Source of the DNA: Erigeron canadensis | Lineage: Eukaryota > Streptophyta > Magnoliopsida > Asterales > Asteraceae | Direction: 5' to 3' | Assembly (NCBI RefSeq): GCF_010389155.1 | Contig: NC_057766.1 | Coordinates: 1,674,001-1,738,000 of the forward strand | DNA: 64,000 nt | Shown here: positions 37,112-48,831 of the stretch, piece by piece | How the letters are laid out: each line of letters opens with the position of its first letter | Numbering within the stretch: position 1 is the first letter of the stretch | Position numbers and translations under genes: made by a program | The notes under the pieces: generated by a model | Seen by the model: the letters and a program-made list of their open reading frames with translations, nothing else | Told to the model about the DNA's origin: nothing | The model's database searches: none

Positions 37112-39076
37112 CAGCTATGTCTGGCCGGCTCATTACCCGAATTGACATAATCGGGAATGGTTGAACAACTATATCTTGTTGAGGAAAACTCAACATGTTT
37201 TTTTTGTTGCGATTTCTTTGGTCGTCCACGGGTATTTTTTTGAACTCGCGGTTCCCGAATGTCGGTTGTACTTGGACTAAATATATTCTTCAACTTTCTT
37301 AACCAGCTCTTTCTTCCATCTTTGGACTACTTGTTGTAGTTTTCTTTAAAATGTTCCAGTACACTCCCACAACTAACATCATCATCTTCCACAGATGTTG
37401 CCGGTGAAAAATCTAACTTTCTCCAAAAGATGTCAATCGAATCCAATGAAATACATTGACCTACATTAAAAAATAAGTAAGTATTGTATATACAACTTTT
37501 AAAGAAATGTTATAAAAATAAATCTATCGTATTATACTTACCTGAATTTATATACTTCGAAAGTTCACAAGAACATGGTAACCCACAACTGTTGCGAAGT
37601 CGGCAATCACAATCTGAAGGGTCTACTAGATGATAATTCGTAAGAATTATATTAAGAGCTTCATTGGAAACAAAACCATGTAACATTTTGAAACATCGTA
37701 GATTGTGCTTCTGATAACGGATAATTCTGCTTTTTTCGAAGCTTGCTTTGATCGCCGTATGTTGAGACTGAACCAGACGATTAATACAACCCACAAGTTC
37801 ATGCAAAGTGCATCTTTTAGATTTCAAATATTTCTTTAGGACCGCATGTTGACTTTCTACTCTATTGGTGTTGTTGTTTCCAAAATTGAGATGTCGATCA
37901 ATCCACACAGACACAAACATTTCTTTGTATTTTTCCAACCAAGTTTCATTCAAATACTTAAGAACACCTAAATGGTAACGTAAAGTTGTATGAGAAATAT
38001 AAAAAGAAAAAAAAATATACGTTGGGAGATTAAAAAAAAATGTTAAAGGCAAATATAGAAAACATACGTGGATATTTTGTCAAAAATGACTGAAGTTGAT
38101 TGTAATTTTCCGTGTAAGAATCCATGGTTGTAGACTTCTCTAGTTTACTCCATAATTCATTAAAGTTGCTCCAATCACGTGTTGACTTGATAGTTTGCCT
38201 ACAGTGGTCAAAAATATTCCGACTGATGTGAATTCTACAAAGTAATTGAGCTGCATCTGGGAAAATCTCTTTGCATGCATTTACTAGAGCCAACTCTCTG
38301 TCAGTAACTATAACACGTGGGTGCATGCAACATTCTAAAGTCAACTTAAGACAATTTAAGACCCATGTATAGTTAGCTGTCCTTTCATTTTGTATAAATG
38401 CAAAAGCTATCGAAAATGTCTTATTGGTCGACGTTACACCAACAATCTCCACAAAAGGCAAATTGTAATAGTTGGTCTTGTACGTGGCATAGATAATCAA
38501 CACATGTGGAAATGCACGCCAAATACTGAATGATGTTTGATGCACAAAGAATAGATTTTCTAGCTCGTTCGAAGCAGTTGTAGAAAATTCGTAAACATAA
38601 TTATTAGAATGCAAAAGAGCCATGAGAACCTGCATTGTACGTTTGAATGTTTATAATAAAATGACAAGATTTCTAAAAATAAAAATAAAAAAATAGCCAT
38701 GAGAACCTGCATTGGAGAATTGCCTACTTGTTCGGCCATGCGAAGTTTAGTGCGTGCGTTGTAGATCGTACTAATTGTAGACACATTACTTAGATTCCTC
38801 TCCCTAACGATTGATAAAATTTCACGTGGTGGCATATTCATCGCTGTCAATTCTTCAACCAAACTAAACTCATCTTGAGTTAACCGCTGTGCATATGGAT
38901 GACCCTCCATACTTTGTAAAGGGCGATGATTATGTTCATCACATATGACTGCTAACGTCCAATAATTATATTCATCTGAATATTTCGCTACTAATTCGAA
39001 TGGACAGTTAGTTTTTCTTGTACGGGGAGCTCTAATTGAACCCTTCTGTTTATATTTGCCGCCATGATCACGGTGT

Positions 39077-39087
39077 CTCTGATACCA
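39077..39087 (-). promoter_or_regulatory. Primer-binding site for initiator tRNA-Met
   Basis: On the minus strand, TGGTATCAGAG follows the end of the LTR after two bases (CCATCA-AG-TGGTATCAGAG). It is complementary to the 3' end of plant initiator tRNA-Met and sits where reverse transcription is primed. The next bases, after ACAC, are already FAR1-like coding sequence. Confidence 0.7.
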
Positions 39088-39089
39088 CT

Positions 39090-39736
39090 TGATGGTCCAC
39101 GAATGCACAACTTATGTTTTAAATTAAAAAGACAAGAAAGTAAGCAAGCAAGTAAATAACAAGAACAATGTAGAGTTCAATTGTAATACATCAATGCAAG
39201 GATAATCATATGTATCATTGATTAAACGATGAATACATGGTTGATCTTACACTTGACTTACAAGAATACAAAAGAACAAAGATAATTGCTAAGTCTAGAC
39301 ACACTAAAAACTTAAGCAATTACAAGTGATACACACTTTTAAGGTGACTAACACCCTTAATACAATGTGGCTGTGTTGCTTTATATAGGGGAAGACTTGA
39401 GGCAACACAGCCTACTTTGATTGTGACTTGATGGTGGTTGTCGACTTCCAATTGGCTCCCGGTACTTGAATCATGTGCCCATTGTCTTCTATACCAAATC
39501 GGGTAAGAGAGAGAGAACCCTTGATTTGGTCCCAACATGTACCTTTGCCATTCAAGGCATATTACAGTTGGTTAACCACCATGTGACCTTTTTGTCTTCA
39601 TGCAATTTGAATGTTTCCCGCCATGATGAACTTTGGTTAGCATGCATCCCGCTGAAGAGAGTTACTGGACTTGCTGAAGACTTGCTGATTATACATGTCA
39701 GCGAGTAAGTCTTATCAGCGAATCCTGGTCTCAACA
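39090..39736 (-). mobile_element. 5' LTR (647 bp) fused to the FAR1-like pseudogene
   Basis: On the minus strand it starts TGTTGAGACC and ends GGACCATCA, followed by a primer-binding site. A good TATA box (CTATATAAAG) lies at about 39381-39390 in the same orientation. The bases on its two sides (agacc and ccact) do not match, so it is not a simple solo LTR. No second LTR or pol is found downstream on the minus strand in this window. Confidence 0.65.
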
Positions 39737-41054
39737 AGACCTATATCCCTTAAAAAAAAAAACACATTCATTCCCAAAAAAAAGTCACGGCCTCCCCTTT
39801 CTCTCCCCCTCTCTTCCTCTCTCCCCCCCAAAAATCCTCCGCCCCTTTCTCTCCCCCTCTCTCCCCCCAAAAAACCTCCGGCCACTTTATCTCCTTCATC
39901 CGCCGCCACCCTCTTCTTTCCCTTCTCAGATCTCTTTCCCTCCTCCAATCGCCGCCGCCCCTCTTCTTTCCCTTCTCAGATCCGGCGGTTTATGATGGTT
40001 TTTGTTTAGATTCTTTTTTAGATCCGAAAATGGTGGCCGGAAGTGGCGGTTATGGCAGGGTTGTCTGGGTTCGTGTTTGGGTTCGTGGTTGGATATGCCG
40101 GCGGTTGATGTATTCTTTTTTTAGATCGGAAAATGGTGGCCAGAAGTGGAGGTTATGGCAGGGTTGGCTGGGTTCGTGGTCGGGGTTCGTGGTTGGATAT
40201 GGCGGCTGTTGATTTCTTCGTTTAGATGGTGGTGGTTGGTGGTGGTCGTGGCCGGAAGTGGCTGAAAGGCTGCGGTTCTTAAAAGGTGTTGGGTGGTCGT
40301 GGGCGGAGTTGGGTGGTTGTGGCCGGAGTTGGGTGAAAGTGCTGGCGGCTGGAGGTTGTCACATGGGGTGGCCGGAGGTGGTCACATGGGTGCTTGCCGG
40401 AATTTTCGCCGGAAAGATTTATGTTTGTATATGTTTGTTGTGTAAGTGTATGTACATAATCTAATGTGTACAAAGTAAATCTGGAAAGAAATTAACCTTC
40501 TTACTGCTAATTTGTTATAAATCTCATTATGATAGTTTTAATTTCATTATGATGGTTTTAATTCACTATTTATACTGTATTATATTTGTTAGTTGATTGA
40601 TTTACTTAATTTTTATTTGTTAACTGTAATTTATTGTTTCAAAATTATAATAAATTAACTCTCTTTTTAAACAAATTATGTTTTCAAAATTTTGACTAGT
40701 TTTGAAGTTACACTGTATCTCTCCAACTGTATTTTTATTTTTTCAAAATTATTTTTTTATTTAAATAAACAGATTATAAAGAAATTAATAAGGTGATAAA
40801 AAATGATAAAAATTAATGTTAAGAAAAAGCTTAGACAAAAAGCTGACAAAAACTTATTAAAGCATTTGACTTAAAAGATGATAAATATGTCAGTTTTTTT
40901 AAATATATATAAAAAAAGGAAATTGGTAGCTATAACAATACTCTTAATTAATACAAATCATACTACTAATGGAATACGAAGCAGCAAGAAAAGAACACAG
41001 ATAACGTGCCCTTCCATGAACACAAAGACAGCATAGATATCCAACTAGTGACAT
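39737..41054. other. Intergenic DNA with C-rich and G-rich low-complexity tracts
   Basis: 39770-39960 is a CT-rich tract (ctctccccc, cgccgcc words). 40020-40230 holds two imperfect copies of a roughly 102-bp unit beginning gatccgaaaatggtggccgg. The rest, to about 41050, is AT-rich. Open frames here are low-complexity and I do not call genes. Confidence 0.6.
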
Positions 41055-41063
41055 TGAATTAGC

Positions 41064-41261
41064 AGTGACGGAGCTATGTGATAACCCCACAATTTCTATA
41101 AAACTCTATATTTCTAGTAGTATTTTTAAATATTTAATCAGTTTTAAAGTAATTGGCAACCCCAGAGTAGAGTAATTGAATTTTGTAGTTTAGTTTTACA
41201 CTTATTAGTATCATGAAAACTGCTCGGCGACCCCAGGATAAAAATCCTGGCTACGCTACTG
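41064..41261. mobile_element. Mutator-like MITE, copy 2 (198 bp), with 9-bp duplication
   Basis: The ends AGTGACGGAGC and CTACGCTACTG are imperfect inverted repeats. TGAATTAGC flanks it at 41055-41063 and 41262-41270. Paralogous sequence at about 47100 reads tgaaattagccaaattaaag with no insertion, which is an empty-site match. Confidence 0.82.
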
Positions 41262-41270
41262 TGAATTAGC

Positions 41271-42447
41271 CAAATTAAAGTGACCCGTTTCTAAGGATTT
41301 GGGTAAATATTTCTAATCAACATCGAGTGTGTCCTACTACAATCAACAACTAGGCTTTAAAAGATAACGAAAGATTAGAAAAGCAAAAGTACTAGTTCAC
41401 CGTTGATGCCTAAATGGTGAAGGAAGGTTCATCCTCCCATGTATGAAAGGTTTTGAGGACGCAGCCATGCACTATCTTTAGTATAGTATGGTCAATAGAT
41501 ACTCCTGATTTCATATTAATAATGGAACACAATAAACCCAAGATATCTTGAAAAAACCGAAGGGTGTTACTCAGATTGTACACTCTTAATATGCGAACGA
41601 GATAGAACATCATTGGGTGTAACGTTTAAAAACAAAAAACTGAAGTAACAAAACATATATACTATACATCTCTGGCAAAGTGGGCACAACAATCGGAAAA
41701 GAGTTGAAACACAAATTATAACAATACTAAACATAAATATTAAATGTCAACAGAGTTATAATGCATAATATTTACAACTAAGTAAATTTCAACATAACCG
41801 ATGGATCTTACATATAACAAAAAGCATTAATCTATATGTGAAAAGTTTGAAATTTTCTTACCTTTTAGTTTCCATGAAAGTTGTACGCGAATCTAAAGAA
41901 CAAATTAGACCAACACAAAGTAGCGTAATGTTTACAATGAAGTAAGGTTGAGTATAACTGATGTTAAACATGGAAATATGGAACGTTCAGATAACAAAAA
42001 CTTGAATCCATATGTAATGTGTTTAAAACTTTTCTAGAACTTTGCTTGCGTCTTTCAGAAGTCCTCAATTCAAATGCACACTTTGCAATGTGGTCATTAA
42101 CTTGTCCTGTAATCTTAATGACCAAGCAAAAGTAGTGTTTCTATGTAGGAATGCACAAAAGAGCTACTATGTAATCCGTAAATTCCGATGTTAGTGTGGC
42201 TTTTTGATTCTGGTTCATAAGTAGCAAGTGCACCGAATGCAAAACAACAATGATCTTGACTTTCTTTCTTCACTTCAATTATGGGTGCACCACTCTTTCG
42301 GAACCCCAATGATCCTCTGAATGATATCCATTTGGATTTCAAAAGGGACGTTTTCTGACATTTTTGATTCGGTTTGGGAAAGAAGGGAGCGGCTGTTGGG
42401 TGGTTTGGGGAACAGGGTTGTTTGGTTGGGTTATATTTAAATACCAA
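41271..42447 (-). pseudogene. F-box gene fragment: C-terminal F-box-associated domain
   Basis: The minus-strand frame at about 42360-42115 reads GFRKSGAPIIEVKKESQD, then ATYEPESKSHTNIGI and HSYIETLLLLGH before a stop. This is the usual end of a plant F-box-associated interaction domain. The F-box and the rest of the domain are absent. Sequence downstream to 41271 is repeated at about 47100 and 48305. F-box proteins are substrate receptors of SCF ubiquitin ligases; this copy is a relic. Confidence 0.6.
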
Positions 42448-43630
42448 ACTACATTTGGTTGGGTTGGGCTTAAATATTACTCTTACATTTATATATTCTT
42501 ATTGGTTAGTATTTTTAGAGTTGTCGTCTTTTTTTTTTTTAAGTTTATGCTTTTTCTATTTAATATTTGAGTTCTTTCTTCTTTTTCTTTTTTTCTAAAA
42601 GCAGATAACGACTAGACAATTCAGCAACATTATTATTATCATCAACTTTTGTTAATATCTATTAAAAAAACGTTTGTTATGGACTAGATGAATATAAAAT
42701 ATATGAATACATTAGATAACCTAAAAATTGGTTCATCATTGTATGAATTCCCAATCAATTATATAGTAAAAACAGAATATCAAGAGGTATGTATCTAAAG
42801 TATTTTATTATTAATAAATAAAACATTATAATAATATTTGCCTGTATCATAATAGATTGACACGAACGACCCAAGTTATATTTGTAACTCATGTCATAAG
42901 TCTCATACCCAATATCCAACACAAGTTCAAAATCTAGTTTATTAGTACATTAGATATCAGACAGTTACAAAATCAATATGATATATTGATATTTACTTTA
43001 AGCATTTTTTTCCAGTGATATCCATACATTGCATCAATCTTTGTGTTCTTTTGGGTCACCTTGTTTGGTAGAACACAGGATGAAAATGCCTAAAGATAGG
43101 TGTTCTAGTTATGAATAAGTTTGGTGTAATCGTCCATTCTTAAGTTTGGTGTAATCGTCCATTCTTTAAGAATGTTTGATAATATTACTATTTTTTCGTT
43201 TTGAAAAGTTCCAAAATATTAACATTACAGAGCTCTTATCATTGTCCCAGTAATAACGAGAGCCATAATACCATGGTAGAATTAAAAGAAAACTACATAT
43301 GCACATGCTAGTTGAACAGGACACTGATAAACACACCTAAAGTTTATATAAGCCTATATTCCTGAATTTCATTAAAATTGCAAAACAGGCTTTAGGAGAC
43401 TTCCTATTCGTTTGATAATCTATTTGATCATTTGGGTTCTGAACAAAATAAATTGATTAAACCCCTTTGGGAGAAAAGTAGAAAACATACTTTATCGCAC
43501 TTGCTACATGTAAAAACACCTAATAGGCAGGTCGCCATGTAGATTTTATCAGATATATGACCAAATCAAACATAATAAATAATGAGCTTCCCATGTGCTG
43601 CAAACCATGATAGCATTCCTTCTGGCCATG
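42448..43630. other. Intergenic, AT-rich
   Basis: Apart from a short direct repeat (aagtttggtgtaatcgtccattc twice at about 43119-43164) I see no feature. Confidence 0.4.
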
Positions 43631-44058
43631 GAGCAAAGAAGTGACCCGAACAACTTGAACAACAACCTAACGAGCAAGCCCGAAACAACAGCCTAGATAG
43701 AAACCCGAGAAATAATCCTAAAAGACTGAGCATGAGCAATTAAAACAAACAACAAAAACCAAATGTTCTAGTTTTAAAATAGAAGCTTAGATGTTCTAGT
43801 TTTGACACCCAAACGAACACTTTTTTCCTGAGAATGGTAACAAAGAGCAAAGAAGTGACCCGAACAACTTGAACAACAACCTAACGAGCAAGCCCGAAAC
43901 AACAGCCTAGATAGAAACCCGAGAAATAATCCTAAAAGACTGAGCATGAGCAATTAAAACAAACAACAAAAACCAAATGTTCTAGTTTTAAAATAGAAGC
44001 TTAGATGTTCTAGTTTTGACACCCAAACGAACACTTTTTTCCTGAGAATGGTAACAAC
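43631..44058. repeat. Exact tandem duplication, 2 x 214 bp
   Basis: 43631-43844 and 43845-44058 are identical except possibly the last base. The unit begins gagcaaagaagtgacccgaa and ends gagaatggtaacaa. A partial third start (aaagagca) follows. The unit has no coding content that I recognise. Confidence 0.95.
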
Positions 44059-45619
44059 AAAGAGCACTAAAAATTAAACACTAAAATATTGCCCAAACAT
44101 GCTTACAAAAATGCTAAAAAACAGCACTAATACTACATAAACTACAACTACTCTAATTATGTAATTACTGGAAAACAGCAGCAAAGAATCTCCAAATCCT
44201 GATTTTATAGACACAAAACCCTGCCTACTAACTGAAAACGAAGCAGCAGTAAGGAATACAGATAACATTCCCTTCCATAAACGCAAAGACACCATAACAT
44301 TCCCTTCCATAAACGCGAAGACACCACAGGCAAAACCCACGAACTAAGCTGGTGTCTTTGCATACACATCTGCAGGTTTACACAACAGTAGGGTATACAC
44401 CTACTGATGCCACAAGATCAATCTATTCTTCAAAAGTATGTATAAAAACCTCCCTCGAGCTCAATATTTTTAAGATCAGACCCGAATGCCTTTCTAATTC
44501 TGTGATTCCCCACAATGTACCGCTTCCATTTTCGACCAATAGTTCTTAGGACAACACAACCATATGCATAATGCAATTTTAGATGAGATAGAAAAATGAT
44601 AGAATGTACTTTACATGTGAAGCCCACTTAATTCAAGCTCTAATCCGAGATTCTGTAACTACTTTGCTAATTCTACCATCCCTTTTTCTAACACCTAAAG
44701 CATTGAATCAACAACCCTACACAATTATTTAAAGAACAAAACCACAGATGCTGTGCCATGAGTCTTGTTTATTTGATTGGTGAGGATATATATATGTCAA
44801 AATGTTCAACCTACTAAAGTGATGGAACACAAAACTCAAATGTCGAATTTATATAGCATAATCAGCAAGTTCATCGAAAATACCCTACAAAAGCAAGAAG
44901 CGATACATGTCAACCAGTTACAAAAAGAACTGGTTAATAACGACTCGCGTTAAAGGTTATCGCTACTCTGATCAACTGATGTTACATTAATTACAACAAT
45001 TTCATTAAATGAGATTTCCAATTTGGAGCTAGAGTCTGGAAAGCAAACCCTATTCTAACTTTTCCAAGGGATCCAACAAGTGGTTTGAATGACGTCTGTT
45101 TTGCCAAGTTAGTGCAATGGGCCTATTTAATAGGCCAGGAAGGAATGGAGTCACCAGGAATATTATTAATACCCCACCATTTTATATAACGTTCCAAGTA
45201 TGGAATGTTGGAAATAATATGAACACAACACAATATTGATATAATTTATTAATCGATGTGTTTATTGAATGAAAGTTTCAATATGGACATATCACAGGAC
45301 AAAAGAAGTTGGTGTGTGGTTCCAATTCTTTGTCACAAAGAGAGCAGTGGTTAGAAGGTATAACAATACTGTGGGTAGTAAGGTTCGATGGGTTGGTGAT
45401 CTATCGAGCCAAATCAACAAGTGTTAGATTAAAATTTGATTGAGATGCCCATGCCTCGCTGAATCTAGAGATATGAATGATGGATCAACTGGCTGCTGGA
45501 GTTAAAGCAACCCTCCACTTGTTCACTCTATGTAGATCTTCTATAAGTTGTACGTAATGATGATGACAAGCTATTGCTGCGAGGCTTCTTTTCTGTCTAC
45601 ACATCAGGTGGTTAACAAT
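44059..45619. other. Intergenic, partly duplicated DNA
   Basis: It contains a short duplication (ataacattcccttccataaacgc at about 44261 and 44296). Near 45370 there is a diverged third copy of the ggttggtgatctat block that recurs at 45640 and 47805. No gene is called. Confidence 0.4.
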
Positions 45620-48440
45620 ACTATGGGTGCTAAGGTTTGATTGAGTTGGTAATCTATGGAGCCAAGTCGTGAAATGTTCAGATTAAAATTACGAGGTGCA
45701 AATCTATTCCATCTAAGAGAGCAATCAGAATTGTTTTTGCAGTGAAAGGGAATTTCGTGTTTGGTCATCACACACATGCTAGTTTGTCTACAAAACGACA
45801 TCGTCCATAATTACCCTTAAGTTATTAGTTATAAAGGTAGTGACAGATCATATATGAGAAAAACTCATAGCCCATGTTATTCATGCCTACCGATCAGACA
45901 CTAGTTTCTGTAGGATTTGGCTTTGATAGAAGGCCCTCATCAACTTGTTACCTTCTTCAATACGTCTATTCTTACGGCAATTTATATGAGCACAGATGGC
46001 TCTTTAGAGACAAAAATCGAAAATCTAGAGGGTGCAGAGTATTGTTAGTGTAGCAACTAACAAGTTTAGCAATTGGTTCTCAAGCACCCAAACCATCACA
46101 GAACAGCAATAAGAATAATTTAAAATTGTCAGCCACGGCGCCACTCTGCACAATTGACTCAGCTCGGTAGCCACTAATAGCAACTATAATCGTTTACTAA
46201 ATAATGATAGCAAGCTGATAGCCAAAACCATATGCACACGCTAGTTGAACAGGATAAGTGACTGATAAACACACCTAAAGTTGAAGTATATAGTAACACA
46301 CAGAACATGGTTTAAAAGATGTACCTGTAAGCACGAACAAAGATCTAACGCTGTAGTCAACCCATATCATCTTTCTTATGTCCTCCCACCTGTAAACTTG
46401 TGCCACAACCTCTTGATCAAAATGGGCGCGTTCAGCTAGTTAAGATGAACACTACATATTTGTATATAATGGTTCCATAGAGGGTGATTAGGTTAGATTC
46501 AGAAAGGGATTAAAACATGCAACTTTTTTATAAATGAATATGCATCCATGTCAAACGAGTCGGGTTGAAAAATTTTCTTTCGATTATTCCAATAAACTAT
46601 GCACTAAACAACAACTCGAAAAGGGTAAGACACATTTGATTATATTCCGTTTATAAACACCTTAAAACTTAAAAGCCTTTATTCCCTTAATACCATCAAA
46701 TGGCAATGGAGGCAGAATGAACTGAAGCACACTTTTATAAAAATAAAACATTCATATTACAGTAAAACTAAACAAATTCACTCTTAGTATACCAATTCTA
46801 GTCAGCCACTCAGCCTAAAGAAGTGAAAGCATTCAATGAGTTTATGTTTATCACTTCGACAAGTATGACCAGTTTACATATTGCAGCCCTCTTAAATGGA
46901 ATAGATTTGCCGCTCTTAAACTTAATCTGAACATATTGCAGTCGTCTTAGTTGTAACTGTCTTGTATCCAAGCAAATTGCTGGATCTCTTTGTTTAACAT
47001 ACATTCTGCAGTTCAAAGATAAGGTTACATAGCTTGGCCCTATTAAGTATTGACCTCCTAAATACACAAGGTAGTCATAAAAATCCAACTACTAACATGA
47101 AATTAGCCAAATTAAAGTGACCCGTTTCAAAGGATTTGGGGAAATATACCAAATAAATTACATCGAGTATGCCCTACTGCAATCAAATAATAGGCTTAAA
47201 AATATTTAACAAAATATAAGAGAAAAGCGAAAATCAGATGGATCTTTAGAGACAAAAAATAAAAATCTAGACAAAAACAAAAAATTTCTTAGTTATGTAT
47301 ATTCTTACGGCAATTTATATGAGCACAGATGGGTCTTTAGAGACAAAAAAAACAAAAATCTAGAGGGTGCAGAGTATTCTTAGTGTAGCAACAAGTTTAG
47401 CAGTTGGTTCTCAAGCACCCAAACCATCACAGAACAACAATAAGAATAATATAAAATTGTCAGCCACGCTGCACAAATGATTCAGCTCGGTAGCCACTAA
47501 TAGCACCTATAATCTTTTACTAAATAATAATAACCACAAGATGATGGCCAAAACCATACGCACACAAGTTGAACCTACTGTAATACGCTAATTGAACGGG
47601 ATAAGTGACTGAGAAAAGTACTGTACATAGTATATATGAAGCTTGGTTTAAAAGATGTACCTGTAACGCTGTAAGTATGAAACAAAGATCTAACGAAGTA
47701 CTCAACCCATACCAACTTTCTTATTTCCTCCCTCCAGTAGACTTGTGCCACAACCTCTTGATCAAAAAGAACGCGTTAAGGTAGTTAAGAGGGCCAACCT
47801 CTTGAGTTGGTAATCTATGGAGCCAAGTCGCGAAGTGTTAAGATTAAGTTTAAGAGGAGCAAAGTGTATTCCATCTAAGAGGGCAATCAGGATTAGTAGG
47901 GGAGGTGGAACCAATGAGGTTTTGGGTGTTGCTGTGAAAGGGGATTTCGGGTTTATTCATATCACACATGCTAGTTTGGCCACAAATATGACGACCTCCA
48001 TAAATACCCTCAAGTTATTAGTTATAACGTTAGTGACAGATTATATATGAGAAAAAACTCATAACCCATGTTTTTCATGCCTACCAATCAGCTTGTAGTT
48101 CCAGTAGGATTTGCCTTTGATAGAAGGCCCTCATCAACTTGTTACCTTCTTAAATATGTCTATTCTTACGGAAATTTATATGAGCACAGATGGATCTTTA
48201 TAGACAAAAAACAAAAAACAAGAGGGTGCAGAGTATTCCTAGTGTAGCAACAAGTTTAGCAGTTGGTTCTCAAGCACCCAAACCATCACAGATAACTATA
48301 AAATAAAATAAAATTAGCCAAATTAAAGAGTATGCCCTACTGCAATCAAATAATAGGCTTAGAAAGATTTAACAAAATATAAGAGAAAAAAGCGAAAGTA
48401 CTAGTTCACCAAGTCAATGCCTCAATGGGGAAGGAAAGCC
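45620..48440. repeat. Scrambled tandem array of an approximately 0.8-kb unit
   Basis: Blocks recur in order. R (aatctatggagccaagtcg) is at about 45650 and 47810. P (cttacggcaatttatatgagcacagatgg) is at about 45972, 47290 and 48165. Q (agctcggtagccactaatagca through cacaacctcttgatcaaaa) is at about 46160-46425 and 47485-47770. S (aattagccaaattaaag) is at 41265, 47103 and 48309. The array sits between two F-box fragments and probably arose by repeated unequal exchange around a decayed F-box locus. Confidence 0.75.
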
Positions 48441-48471
48441 CATCCTAACATATCTTGAAACAAATGTCAGA

Positions 48472-48831
48472 CATGGATCTCATGGATCTCAGGTTTAATT
48501 ACGTCAATCCTATCATCAGCGACCCAATAATTAAACCTGTCTACAACCGCGTCCCCTGGCCAACCCCCAAATCGAATCGATCTATGAGGAACATTGCTAC
48601 TTAACAGACTTCTCCAAGTCCCTCCCGAACTTACCGAAAATACCTCAACTTGGGTCCCAGTATTTCCGTCTTGTAAATTACTATCAAAGGTAAATTAATA
48701 TCAACAGTTTTCCTAATGAAAGGATTCCAGATAACGACGGTATCCGGTTTGGACATCACGGCGAGTTTCTGGCCGTATTTGAAGATGTGAATTTTTTCGA
48801 TGTCTATCCTCAAAGATATGTATTTTTGAGG
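48472..48831 (-). pseudogene. F-box-associated domain fragment (central part)
   Basis: On the minus strand a frame starting near 48813 reads IFKYGQKLAVMSKPDTVVIW, then NPFIRKTVDINLP. After a break near 48680 another frame reads VEVFSVSSGGTWRSLLSSNV, followed by a region with FGGWPGDAVVDRFNYWVADD. These are successive pieces of a plant F-box-associated domain. The F-box upstream and the C-terminal end are missing. Confidence 0.65.

Larger units (their letters stand above)
36730..39089 (-). pseudogene. FAR1/MULE-transposase-like gene, 5'-truncated, one stop
   Basis: Four minus-strand exons connect in phase: 39089-38707, 38629-38068, 37967-37542 and 37460-36730. Exon 1 holds the end of a FAR1-type DNA-binding domain (DHGGKYKQKG, NCPFEL, then HNH). 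Exon 2 holds a MULE transposase core (YATYKTNYYNLPFVEIVGVT, VIVTDRELALVNA, CRIHISRNI). Exon 3 holds the NRVESQHAVLKKYL block and a SWIM zinc finger (CDCRLRNSCGLPCSCEL). Exon 4 holds a C-terminal region with an AT-hook-like RGRPKK. The first half of the DNA-binding domain, including its first Cys, is missing: sequence before DHGG is LTR/primer-site DNA. A TAG at 37327-37329 interrupts exon 4 (probably a former CAG). Otherwise the frame is open, so decay is recent or the protein is still partly used. Such proteins are either MULE transposases or domesticated light-signalling regulators. Confidence 0.82.

Noticed and set aside
39090..39736. Solo LTR interpretation
   Set aside because: The flanking bases do not form a duplication, and a primer-binding site follows on the FAR1-like side, so the element continues or was broken there.
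39695..40464. Several overlapping open frames as genes
   Set aside because: They are proline-, serine- or glycine-rich translations of C/T- or G-rich tracts on both strands, with no conserved domain.
45604..45801. 65-aa minus-strand open frame, partly repeated near 47.8 kb
   Set aside because: The similarity is explained by the duplicated R block; no known domain and the second copy is broken.
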